Source: Trogon surrucura (lineage: Eukaryota; Chordata; Aves; Trogoniformes; Trogonidae). From it: a stretch of 64,000 nucleotides of DNA. The stretch lies in NCBI GenBank assembly GCA_020746105.1, contig CM036618.1, forward strand, positions 95,536,122 through 95,600,121, in the 5' to 3' direction. Shown here piece after piece: positions 15,101-26,324 of the stretch. Under the pieces are notes generated by a model. The model had not been told where the DNA came from. It did no database searches and worked only from the letters and a program-made list of their open reading frames with translations. How positions within the stretch are numbered: the first letter of the stretch is position 1; the number at the start of each line of letters is the position of its first letter. Both the position numbers and the translations under genes were made by a program.

Positions 15101-18100
15101 ACCAGTGTGCTTGGGGAGGAGGAAGATTTAGGAACCAACTGTGAGAAAGAGCTGTCCATTTCACTTACAGAGTGACTACAAAGCCAGTCTGATTCTGAAC
15201 TGGTGAACTGAAGTGAGGTAAAATCATTCTCCTTGTCCTCTGCCAAATTGGCACTCAGTCTTTATTTTTACTTATTCTCTTTAATTATCTAGCTATCAAA
15301 ACTCCAGTGAACTCATCATTCTCCCCCAAAAAATCTCTAATGTCATCCTGAAGCAATGAAGCACCCAGACCAGTCTAACACAAACATTTATCTAACACAG
15401 TCTCCCATTTCTGTTGTCCTATGTCTGCCATGGTCTCTCTTTCTGGTCCCTTCAGCCTTTCCATCTCTTATATTTTGCATTTCAGCATTTTGTTCCTCAA
15501 ACTGGGACCTGTTTCTAAGCAGGTCCCTAAGATGGTCTTCCCTAAGCAGACCTTCCTAAGATGTCACATTCATGTACACTACAGATCAGCTGCAGAAAAT
15601 TATTCCTCCAGTAGTGAATTCACAGTGATAACTTTATGAGGGTGCCTGTTGGGTAGACATCTAAATTCTGAAGGTGGCAGAAGTGAGGACAATCCTGCTC
15701 TGTCAATACTTTCATAAACCTTTGAGGTGGTGAAGCAGCTCAGAGGTTCCTGAGCTAAAGGAGCAAGAAAATCATAAACATAGAGCCCAATATTGATCAA
15801 GCAGCTTGAGTGAGAATTTTCTCATGAAACACATTTGCTCACTAATGAATCTATGACAGCACTTTCTTCATCCCTCCTGTTATAGCTGGGCTATTCCTTA
15901 TCAAAGAATGTGATTAGAGGAAAGCAACAGAAAGCATGAGCCTTGTGCTCAGCGAGGACAGTATTCATCTGGGAGAGAGTTGTCTGGGTAACAGTCTTGT
16001 TCTCTGAACTATTTTTGAATTTTTAACTATTATCTGGTACAATATGGGGATACAGACCACAGTTCAGGACTCTCCTCCCTCAGGAGATCTTTTATCTCCA
16101 CAGTCTTCATCCACATTCCCATTTTTGCCATAAATCCTACATTCTTCATCAGCTCAGACCTTCATATTCTTCCTCAATGAGTGAAAGCGGTTGTGACTAC
16201 TGTGATATGTGCAACGTTCAGTGTGATGAACGTGCTTTAGCTATGGCAGACCAGGCTCTTCAGGGACATGGTCAGAGGAACACCTTGTTTCAAGATCTCA
16301 AATGTCTTCAGAAGGAGACACTTGCTGAGAGATTCAGCTCTGTCAAAACGGATGCAGATCTGAGCATGTGAGAGAACAGAGTGCTTGGCATCTTAGAAGC
16401 CTTAGTCCTGCAGACAGCTAGACATCAAACAGGAGTTTTCTGGGTCACATTTCTGGTTTTAGACATCTAAGTCTTTTTCTTAATCTGAGCCAATGCTGTT
16501 TTCAGAGGCATTTAAGACACTTGTGCACTGGAGCGTATTAGGATGGGTGTTCCGAAGTAATGAAAATTACTTTCAAAATATAATATTTTGAAAAACGTAC
16601 TACAGTTATTATTGTGACCTCTCACCCTCCTCCCTATTCCCCAGCCTTTCAAATGCCTAGGCAAACATATAGTCTTTGCAATGCACCTGAAGGACCTCTT
16701 TTCAATTATGCTACAGTAATCTAACATAAATGCAACACATAGAGACTGCAAGAACAAAGTTGGGATCCATGAAAATGTTCACAAAAAAAAAAGTGGAAAT
16801 GAAACAAGACTTTTCTACGCCCCGCTGCTGCATAATTTCCTGATGAATAATAGTGTACTACAATGTCCCAGTGGAGGACAGACATTCTCAGCGATGATGG
16901 TTACGATCCTTAGTGTCCACCTGCTTCTCAAAAAGAAAGCCAACAGTAACGCTCCCCTTAGTACCCATGAGGTCAGGATCAAACATATTGCCATCGTGAT
17001 GGCTCTTATATTATTTCCTTCCTTTTATTTTTGCTCCAGCTATAAAGCAAGACGACTCAGGTCTCCCTAACCAATTTCACATTCCAGCATTTCCATATTT
17101 GCCAGGACGTCTGATCTGCACAGTGGTCCATCTCTTTGAACTTCTGTTGCAGATCTGTGGCCTGGATCCAGCTGTCAGACTTGACAGTCCCAGCCTCAAA
17201 GATCACAGTCAGGTAAACTTCAGCCAAGAAAACTGTTCATGGGTAGCATCCGATACCATAGGAATCTGCCTCTCCTCATAATATGATGTTGATATAAGCC
17301 TGGAAAGTTTCCTGAAAACAGCGAAATTATAGTAGTGACTCTCAGCATGATAAAGGAGATTAGAAACTGAAGTAAACTTTCATCACCCTGTAATGTTGTC
17401 ATTTACTTTACCGTTCCCAGGTTAAGACATATAATTCACCATAAAACGGTCCTTATGACACGTCTTTTGAAAAATCTGCTTTAGCCAAATCTAGTTTCTG
17501 TTCCTAAAAACTCAAATGACGCTTTAATTTACTTGTCATGTTTTTAGAACTGAGAAAATTTCTGTTGCAAACTGTGAATAAAAAAAAAAAGAAATAAAGC
17601 TCACAACCATACTGTCAAAGGAACAAATCCATAGTCCTCCAGTCAAAAGTCTTAGTACGGTCACAGTGACAACTTTGCCTGAGAAAGGAGTTCTGATTTG
17701 TCTTGGATGCGTACGCAAGGATCATCTTGCTCACTCCTTAAGAGATCTTAGTTGCATGATTTTACCTTCTGAGTTGGACAACAGACAATAAGGTACACAG
17801 AAATTCCAGGGAGAATATGATGTGAAATTTTCAAAAACAGTAGTGGTGAGGGTTTGGTTTCATCAAAAATAAGATTTTATAGCTGATTTCATTGGGAGGG
17901 GAACCGCACCGAGGTCAATCCTTTAAAAAAGTTGTTCTCTGTGCAAATACTCAAATTTGAATATTTATTTACAGAAATGCTTCACTAATTGTCAGCATCA
18001 TAGGTGCCACAGAGGTCAATTTAATATTTCACCAGAAATAACTTTTCCTAAGGAAGAGGCACAAGGACAGTTTTGTTGCAACTCTGCTTCCCCACAAGCA

Positions 18101-18894
18101 GGAGCAGAAGCACATGTTTGCTCACCAAGGTATTCCAGCACACCCAGAAATCATCAGATTGAGGTCCTTGCTTCAAACATAGACTTCAAGTAACATTTTA
18201 TCATGTGTTTATGTAGTACCTTACAGACTACTGACAAGTCAGAGAACCTGCAGTTTCAAAGAGACAGCCAAAAGCTAATTAAACTGAAACACACCACTAA
18301 CTTGCCGCTACAAGCCTCCTCTGCAGTAAATCTTTGCATTGCCCATTATGGCTATACAAGACACAGAAACCCCCTAGTGTTCAGAGCATTCATCAATTAA
18401 AACTGGAGTTTAAAACATCAACATTACTACAGAAAATTAAGGAACTACAGACCTTTAGGTCCTTGGGCTCCAAAATGTTTAATTTAAAAAAACAGGTAGA
18501 CTGTCTCTGCAATAATGTTATAGTATTATGTTTATTACCTTCTCTGTCTCTCTAGTAACAACTTTTCCTATAACCATAGATCTCAAACTACTCACATTAC
18601 TATGATGATGTAATTTGTAAAGTTTAGCCAGAGGGTAAGCACAATTTCCATTCTGAATTGCATACTTACATTCATACAGTAAATTCTGTCTTTGAAAACC
18701 TTGTTTAGGTTTTACCAACACACCTGCAGTTCATGGACGTTCTGAAAAGATAAGCCAAATTATCTGTCTCAAATAATTAAACTACTTATTTAAAATCTCC
18801 TCTGTAAGTGGAAATAATGATACCTAATTACTATGCAGTAACAGCTATGTTGACTTTAGGTGGGAAAACCCCCCCCGTGGACTTGGAAGTGTGA
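3171..18894. other. Long stretch without a recognisable gene
   Basis: This is mostly unique-looking AT-rich DNA with short homopolymers. A small GC-rich patch lies near 4970-5450. A locally CpG-richer block at about 16800-17400 has open frames on both strands and is discussed in the findings. No open frame exceeds about 120 codons, and none matches a family I recognise. Weak, very old repeats could be hidden here, but I cannot show them by eye. Confidence 0.45.
5858..5872. repeat. A15 homopolymer
   Basis: This is a run of 15 A residues in unique sequence. No LINE, SINE or processed-gene body is recognisable upstream, so it is not evidence of a retrocopy by itself. Confidence 0.9.
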
Positions 18895-18899
18895 GCATG
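18895..18899. repeat. Left target-site duplication of solo LTR
   Basis: GCATG directly precedes the LTR's terminal TG. It pairs with GCATC at 19300-19304, so four of five bases match. A 5-bp duplication fits an ERV integration with one later substitution. Confidence 0.6.
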
Positions 18900-19299
18900 T
18901 GCACTGGGTTCAGCTAGGATAGGGTTAATTCTCAGTAAAGAAGCTAGCCGGGAATAGGGAATAGCTCAACCAAACTAGTCCAGTCGCTAGTCAAAGGGAT
19001 ATTCGATACCATCATGATGTCATGCTCGGGGTATATATATGTATACGGAGCGGTCGGGGTGGGGGCGCTCGCTTTTCCGGTTTTCGGTCCTTTCGGGTTG
19101 AACGTTACTGTTACTTCACTGTTATTGTTATCATTTATGTTCACCATTAAAACAAACCGTTTTTATCTCAACCCTACGAGCCTCCGCCTCCTGCTCTCTC
19201 CGGGCTCTTCCCCTCACTCCCGGAAGGGGTGAGCGAGTGAGAGAGCGACCACGTGGTTCTTTGTCGCTCCCGACCGGTCACTCGGCTTAAACCACAACA
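18900..19299 (+). mobile_element. Solo LTR of an avian endogenous retrovirus (400 bp)
   Basis: The element starts TGCACTGGGTTCAGC and ends CTTAAACCACAACA, giving the TG...CA termini of a retroviral LTR. GCATG/GCATC flank it as a 5-bp duplication with one mismatch. Inside, in order, are the family's GATAGGGTTAATTCTC start, a CAAAGGGATATTC motif, a TATA-like box (19032-19045), an ATTAAA poly-A signal (19146-19151), and the U5-like TTTTATCTCAACCCTACGAG. From memory of bird genomes these blocks belong to a common avian LTR family. The minus-strand LTR at 47811-49889 is a relative. At 400 bp this copy is shorter than its ~552-bp relative, mainly in U3. The strand follows the TATA to poly-A order. 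No internal retroviral genes flank it, so it is a solo LTR left by recombination. The family name (ERVL or ERVK type) is not certain. Confidence 0.85.
19032..19045 (+). promoter_or_regulatory. LTR TATA-like box
   Basis: TATATATATGTATA sits about 100 bp upstream of the ATTAAA signal, where related avian LTRs carry a TATAAA box. The DNA just downstream is unusually CpG-rich. Its promoter role is inferred from position within the LTR. Confidence 0.5.
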
Positions 19300-19304
19300 G
19301 CATC
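19300..19304. repeat. Right target-site duplication of solo LTR
   Basis: GCATC directly follows the terminal CA. It pairs with GCATG at 18895-18899. Confidence 0.6.
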
Positions 19305-22300
19305 CATCCTGGAAGCACTGCATGCATTCAGGAAGCCCTCCCCTGCTTATGCTTTGATAATTTAAAATTTTTTAAAAAAGCATTTTCTATTCAATTAACA
19401 TACGCTCGTTTATTTTTTTAAAGACAAGAAACCTACAACTATGAACTAATTGTAATTATCCTGATACCATCAGCCTGACCAAACACACCACTGAGAATAA
19501 CAGAACAGCTCAGTCCCTTAGGAGCTATTTGTTATGAAGGGCTTCTGACAGTGAAACCTACAGAAAACATTTAACCATCCCAACTGCTCCTCATCTGAAG
19601 AAATACTTAAACATCAAGAAAGATAACTTTACCCTATGATCTCAAAATACCAAGCTCCACTCTCTTGTCCCATCATCTGCATTCAAGTCTAGGTATCAAA
19701 AATCTGAATTTTCTTCATGTAACTATGGTGTGTGCATGATACAACTGATAGTCATAGTGAGAACTGAATACGAAAACTGTAGGCATGGTTTGAATCTAGC
19801 ATGAAAATAAACACAGGATTTAGAGTACTGAACATACACCTCATTTTTGAAATGATAATGTGTAAAATTCTCCTCTATTAAACCAGTAAGACCCAAAAAG
19901 TGTAGTCTTCCATACCAAGATGACAAAAAGTTTCAGGCATAGAATTAACATGGGATGTGATGTGGAAAACAGGGACTGCAGTAAATTGATTTGATACAGA
20001 GGCTCCCACAGGGGCTTCCCTGTGCTTTAGAAAGCTCCTTCAAGTTCAGTGTCCAGAGATGATGGGAAGAGCAGGACTTGTTTCCTCTCCAGAGCTCAAG
20101 AACAGAGCCTGGAGCTGCACTTTGAGCAAAATCTGAACTCGCCCAGAGTGGTTCCCATCCAAGCGGTGTTGCTATGCTCATACCAAGTTCCTAAATTGCC
20201 AGGTACTGACCCTGGGGCTAATGGAGGCTATGCACAGCAGAGGTGATGACAGAAGAGCTCTTCTCGCATTTAGTCCCCAGCTGACAGCACTGCACTTAAA
20301 GAACACTACAGATGCTTCCCTAAGGTAGCAAATTGCTATACAGGTCAATACCAAGCTAAACAAAACTTAAGAGCTGAGATATTTCTCTATTTAATGTAAA
20401 CCCCAAGTGATTTTTTGACTGCTTTTTACATAATGACGTGTTAAGCACCACAATGTATGGTTCTACACGAGCACATCTCTAATTCAGACTATTGACAGCA
20501 AAGTAGTTGAAAAGTTCTACCAAAAATAAAATTTGGCAAGGCATGCCAGATGTCTTACAAAGCAAATACGGTCATCAGGGTTATGACTTGACATTTTTGT
20601 GTTCAATACACATGGATGAGGAACAATAGGCTGAAGCTTTTGTTAAAAAAACCCAAAACCAAACAGTTCAAAGAACAGAAAATTCTTGTTTCAAAGTAAT
20701 GACAGGTTCAGATTCTTACACGTCAATATGGTGAAATCTTACCACTTACAATTAAAGTCAAATGTACATGCGGCTTTACTCATGTTACTTGATTTCTGAC
20801 AATAAATACACGTGTTCAGAAGGAAAATCCAATCACTATAATGCTGTATTTTGGCTGGAGACAGAACTTGCAAAACATAACTCCTACAGACTTTTTAATT
20901 TCCATCTAATAAAATATTGCAGTATTTTAAGTATATTTTATATAAAATAGAGTACAACAATATTAAATTCCATGAATATTTAAAGGATCTAGTTATGCTG
21001 ACCACAATATACCAGGCAATGAAAAGCATATAATGACAGTGTTGCTGTTTCAAGAGGGTGCAAATTAAATAACTATACTGAAAAGAAAAACTAGGGCATA
21101 CAAACACAAGATTAGGGATGAAGGTAGAGAGAGATTTCAGCAATACCCAAAGCCTATGATATAAACCGGGAGTAAAACTATCGCTTTTGAACTCTTATAT
21201 GCAAGGATTGAGAGGAACAAAGTTATAGTCTATGCATAAGATAGAAAAATAAATGTCATATAAGAATATAATAATAAAGTCATGCAAGCCCATTTACTTT
21301 CCCCTCTCCCACCTCTGTTGCCAAGGGTGAACCCACTTTCATACTGATGTGTCTATTTTTAGATGCTTCAAATTTCATGCGTGTAACACAAAATCCCTCT
21401 TTCTGATCAGGCTTTGGATAAGACAACCGAAGGAATTTGTTTGTGGAGAGAAAATCAGGTTCTGAAAAGATGAACATAATTTAGCAAACTTCGAGCAGAT
21501 AACTCCCTCACCTCAATCAATAATTAGCATTTTTTTCTGTAAATGTAACTGAAAAAAATCCCTTATGTGACCACTAGCACACTTCCATAGGGTCAACGAA
21601 CACCTCCAAATGATACTTCATCTACCATGGGTCAGGAGCACGTATGTTCCAGACAAGTAGCACACAGCAGATGATAAATAGTAACTGTTTGCTTATTTCC
21701 ATTATATCACCACTCGCAAATGTGAAATGTGGTTGTTCAGTATTTTGAACATAAGATTATACAACAGAAATCTGGTTTTGTTTTCTAAGCACAGCACTAC
21801 TACTGATTTTCAGTTTCATGAAGGGGGTCTACTGATTTACTGGAACATATAATAAGTTTCAGAGGGGTTTAATCCAACCTGTAACAATATCCAAATGCAA
21901 TTTTACTTTGCTGTGGAAGTACCACTTCAGAAACTGTTCTTCACTGTGATTCAGCTGTTCTTTCTTCCCCTCTCAATCCCCCAAAGCAGAAAAGGTTAAT
22001 GATGGCAACTTCAGTAGATGATCATTTTCCTTTTCTTCAAGTAGTATCTCTGAAAATGATTTGGCTGCAATTACCGTCTCTGTTCTGAGCTTAGTGTGTG
22101 GAATAGTTTCTAGATTTTTATCTCAAAAAAAGACAGCAGAAAATAACTAAGCAGTTATGGGAACAGGGGCTGGACCAGAACTCGAACTTCCCCCACAGCA
22201 GACTGGATGTTACAGCTACTGGACTTCATTCACTGTTAGAGTCAAGTAAGCATAAGGAGCAAGGAGGAGTGGAGCAGATCTCTGAAATACAAGGGTGGTG

Positions 22301-24789
22301 GTTAGGAGACACAGGGGAGGTAGGAAGTGCATGTTAGAACCCTCTCAAGCCAAACAAAAATTTGAGCGAGGCTCTCCTGCTTCCTAGGCAAAAAGCCTCG
22401 TGAGTGAGCAGTAATACATAAGAAAGGCAGATGCTGGTCCCTTGTCTGGTGGTTGTGTTTTTAGGAAGGATAAGGACAATGTAATGCTTTGAAATAATTT
22501 TTCCAGGCTTTTCACACTAGGAACATTGAAATGGGCAGAAGTGCCTTACCTCCAGAACAGCAAGAGGAAACAAAAGGACCTCTGTCCTCAGCAGAGTTGA
22601 CTAGAACCTGCCCAGATCTTTCTTCCATGCAATGGCCTTTCCAGATCTCACTCAACCCCTTTCCTTCCATTGTAACTGGGTCTCCTACAGGATTCGTATA
22701 ATTATTCATTGCAGCTTTTAGGCACTGAAGTCTGTCACTGGCTCCACTTCTCACAGCTCTCTGGCAAAACCCAGCTCTCAGGCTGCAGAACCTCATTAAC
22801 AACGAAAATATAATTGTCTTCATAATACAAGGACCTCCAAAGAAAAACAGTTAGTGTTCACCTGAGAAAGTAGAGATATTATTCACTCCAGTACTGCCAC
22901 AGACTGGATCTTACGGAGGTACTATTATAGTCACATGAAAGGCGAGTTTATCAGCATTGAGGTCCACATGGCAGAAGAGATGAGCCTAACCTTCTTTTGA
23001 CCTGTGGTATCCTAGTAATGCTTTATGATCTAAAATATTTTTTTTTCTATTTATACTGTGGCCTTACAGTGTATTTTGTGCTCAGACTGGTGAGGGTGTT
23101 TTTTTTTGCTTTGGGTCTTCCGTGTACTTGCAGTGAGGAAACAAGAAATAGAACAGGGAACAAAGGAAAAGTAAAGCCACAGATCTTCACTGCTATGGGG
23201 TCTATAAACGTTCTTATGACACAGGTGTCAAACAAGATTTTATGTGAGCTACCACATATTCATCTGTTTTTTTCCTGCTGGTTGAAACATTTTTCAGTGC
23301 AGCTGAAAGGTACTAAATTAAAGAAGGACTTCTAATTATCTGTAGGAGTTACTATACGAATAGCTGCAGTGTGCATCTCTTCCATACTGCCTGTTCTTGC
23401 CTGCCAACAGGTTAAGCATGCAAAGAGGGGAATGTTTGGGGAGACATAAGACACACAGGAGCAGAATCTCAGTAGGTAAAATCTGCACTGCCCTTTTCAA
23501 ACTAAAGAAAGTTTAAGCTCATTTTTGATGAAAAGTACCAGTGAAATACAAAATTACATTGAACTTTTCAGGGTTTGGAATGCACTCTTAAAAACTCAAC
23601 AATTGTTCTGTGGATGGCTGTTCTGCCTGAATAGATTTTCCCTTTGGCCTCAGACACAGAGACGAGGAAGAAAGAGACTAAATTGCCTTTCCATCTATCT
23701 GCTCCTAAAGGGGTGTTGAAACAGGAAACTACATAAATAAGGAAACGAGCTGCAGCTTTTCTCTGCCTCTATTAGGGCACAAGACTTAAATGAATTGAGG
23801 CCTGATGGGGAATATATAAGTCTATCGCACCTCAGATAAAGACTCTGGTCTCTTTGTCTAAAAACTGAAGCATCTCCAGATGAGGTCAGCTCCTTGACAG
23901 TGTAGCAGTACTTACCACACTGGAAAGAAAAATAAGAGAAGAGACAAAGAAGAATACATGGGGGATTGCTATGAGATAGCTTCCTCGAGGTATTGTTCTG
24001 TAAGCATGTTATAACAAGAAAGGAAAAAAAACAATAAAAGGTGGACTGTGAAATAAATGCCATGAGACATAGTTCTGGGCCGTGCTGAGTGTCTGCATAT
24101 CAATTCCCAATATACATCAACATCAGTTATGCAGTAATCTCCCACTATTTCTTTGCCTTATGGGATCCTCCAAATGTCTTAAATGAAAATCTATTATTAT
24201 TATCAAGTGCCTAGCCCAAAGGAAGATTCTGCCCTAATTAGTGCCCAAATTCTGTACAAAAGAAATGCAGAACAGTCAAGTCCAACTCTGTACCAAGAGA
24301 AAGACGTGTATCCAATTCTTAAAACTGAATGACCTTCCAGGTTGGTGCTCACAGAAGAGCATGGCAAACTTTTATTTTAAATCTTCTACCTGGTCCATTT
24401 TGTCAGGTTTCCCTTGCTTCTTGAACAGAGTTTGGAACTTTTACTCATTATTTCTCATATTTTCCCTGTCAGTCCTGATTACATAGGCCTATATTCCAGT
24501 CATTTATTTTGTGACCTAAACCATCCTTTTCCAATGTGAACAATGCTATGGGGTAATCAAAAGGTGGAAAGAGAGCTATAGAATAATGGAATAATGTATC
24601 ATGGAATAATGATATATTCTGTTTTGCTTTCTATTCCCCTTTTAATTATTCCCATCTTTCTAGTTACCTTTTCAACTGGCGTTGAGTATTAAGGTATTCC
24701 ATACCAAACTTTTTGCAAAAGCTCCTATATTTCTTTACTAATTTTGTATAGCTGTATACATGGAGTTACCTCCATCCTCAGTCCCCTCA
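19305..24789. other. No gene recognised; possible old SINE-like remnant
   Basis: The DNA is AT-rich and unique-looking. At about 22160-22400 there is a weak resemblance to an ancient tRNA-derived amniote repeat (see findings). A minus-strand ATG frame at 22512-22823 (103 codons) matches nothing I know. At 24581-24615 there is a short imperfect repeat of GAATAATG. Confidence 0.45.
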
Positions 24790-25130
24790 CTCCCTTTTTT
24801 GCTTGCACTTACCAGCACTGAACTTTGCCTTATGATTTCTCACTCACTTGGTATCAGTCTGTTCTTCTGCAGCTCTTCTAATCTAACCATAACTTTTTCA
24901 TTAAAAAACCCCAAGAACAACTAAAAAACTCTGTATCATCAGTAAATATTATCATATCACTGTTCACTTCTTTATGGAGACAGCTAATAAACTTGTTGAG
25001 CAGTGTTGGTCCCAGGACAGATTCTAGTGAAAGGCATTGGAAAGCTCTCTCACTTGAAAAAATCTGGCCCTTATTCAGCCCACACAAATAATGGCTGACC
25101 AGATCATCCCTATCTTTGACTCCTTCTGAG
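24790..25130 (-). mobile_element. Ancient, highly decayed CR1-like LINE fragment
   Basis: Read on the minus strand, an open frame at 24878-25087 contains LGPTLLNKFI followed about 15 residues later by FTDDTEFF. This is a decayed form of the CR1 RT pattern LGP-LFNIFI...FADDTK, with the FTDD catalytic motif at 24935-24946. On the plus strand the run of CAGCACTGAACTT, GTATCATCAGTAAA and GAGCAGTGTTGGTCCCAG, in that order, fits old CR1/L3-type elements shared by birds, turtles and crocodiles. The fragment is far more diverged than the other CR1 copies here. It abuts the plus-strand CR1 at about 25155. The left boundary is soft, and calling it CR1 rather than another LINE clade is an inference. Confidence 0.65.
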
Positions 25131-25154
25131 AGCTCAAATATACAACTAAGACTA

Positions 25155-26324
25155 TTGGGTGAAGGAAAGGCTGTGGATATTGTCTATTTAGACTTTTGAA
25201 AGTATTTTTGGTACTGTTCCCCACAGAATTCTCACAGAAAAACTAGCTGCTCATGGCTTGGATGAGCATACAATCTGCTGGGTAAAGCACCAGCTGAATG
25301 GACGGGCCCAAAGAGCGGTGGTCAATGGAGTTAGATCCAGCTGGCAGCCAGTCGTGGGTGGTGTTCTTCACGGCTCAGTGTTGGGACCATTTCTGTTTAA
25401 CATCTTTATTGGTGATCTTCATAAGGACATTGAGGGTATCATCAGTAAGTTCACAGATGACACCAAGTTAGGTGGGAGCATTGATCTGCACAAGGGCAGG
25501 GAGGCCCTACAGAAAGACTTGGATAGATTGGATCAATGGGCCAATGTTAATGATATGAGCTTCAACAAGGCCAAGTACCAAGTTCTGCACTTGGGCCACA
25601 ACAACCTCATGCAACGCTACAGGCTTGGGAAAGTGTGACTGGAAAACTGTCTGACAGAAAAGGATCTGGGCATTCTCATCAACAAGGGGCTGAATATGAG
25701 CCAACGGTGTGCCCAGGTGGCCAGGAAGGCCAATGGCATCCTGGCTTGGATTAGAAATAATGTCACCAGCAGGATAGGGAGGTGATTGTCCCCCTGTACT
25801 CTGCGCTGGTGAGGCCACACCTTGAGTATTTTGTCCAGTTTTGGGCACCTCAATACAAGAGAGATATCGAGGTGCTTGAGCGAGTGCAGAGGAGGGCAAC
25901 AAAGCTGGTGAAGGACCTGGAGAATAAATCTTATGGAGAGTGATTGAAGGAGCTGGGGCTGTTTAGTTTGAAGAAGAGACCTCATCACTCTCTACAACTA
26001 CCTGAAATGACATTGTGGAGAGATTGGTGCTGGTCTTTTCTCACAGGTAGTTAGTGATAGGATAAGAGGGAATGGCTTCAAACTGCAATGGGATAGGTTT
26101 AGACTGGACATTAGGGAAAAAATTTTCGCAGAAAGAGTAGGCAAACATTGGAATAGGCTGCCCAGGAAGGTGGTTGAGTCACTATCCCTGGATGTGTTTA
26201 AAGGTTGTTTAGGTGTGGTGTTGGGGGATATGATTTAGGGGTGAGCTTTGTAGAGTAGGGTTAATGGTTGGACTTGATGATCCCAAGGGTTTTTTCGAGC
26301 ATGAATGGTTCTGTGATTCTATGA
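25155..26324 (+). mobile_element. CR1 LINE, 5'-truncated (about 1.17 kb)
   Basis: The sequence begins inside ORF2 with a stretch coding for [11 protein letters not shown] (RT motif A). It passes through the RT core and the C-terminal end of ORF2 (NKLRGNG- and RLDIRE-like segments near 26070-26130) to the CR1 3' UTR, ending TGGTTCTGTGATTCTATGA at 26324. The end is the avian CR1 tail. The 5' end is truncated, as for most CR1 copies. No clear target duplication is visible. It sits directly beside the much older minus-strand LINE fragment at 24790-25130. Confidence 0.93.
25160..26215 (+). pseudogene. Broken CR1 ORF2 (reverse transcriptase C-terminal half)
   Basis: This is the remains of the CR1 RT that copied element RNA in the nucleus. 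The longest uninterrupted part is 25258-25638 (126 codons). It holds the QGSVLGP-like segment, altered here to HGSVLGP, then FNIFIGDL, and the catalytic FTDDTK motif at 25450-25461 (FADD in most CR1). A TGA at 25636-25638 interrupts the frame, after which the same frame continues with recognisable ORF2 residues. A frameshift follows at about 25780. An early stop, TGA at 25196-25198, lies just after the motif A region. The endonuclease and N-terminal RT parts are missing. It cannot make active protein. Confidence 0.9.

Noticed and set aside
22512-22823. Minus-strand ATG frame of 103 codons with a slightly hydrophobic start
   Set aside because: No recognised domain, no cysteine pattern typical of a secreted family, no splice or promoter context, and a length compatible with chance.
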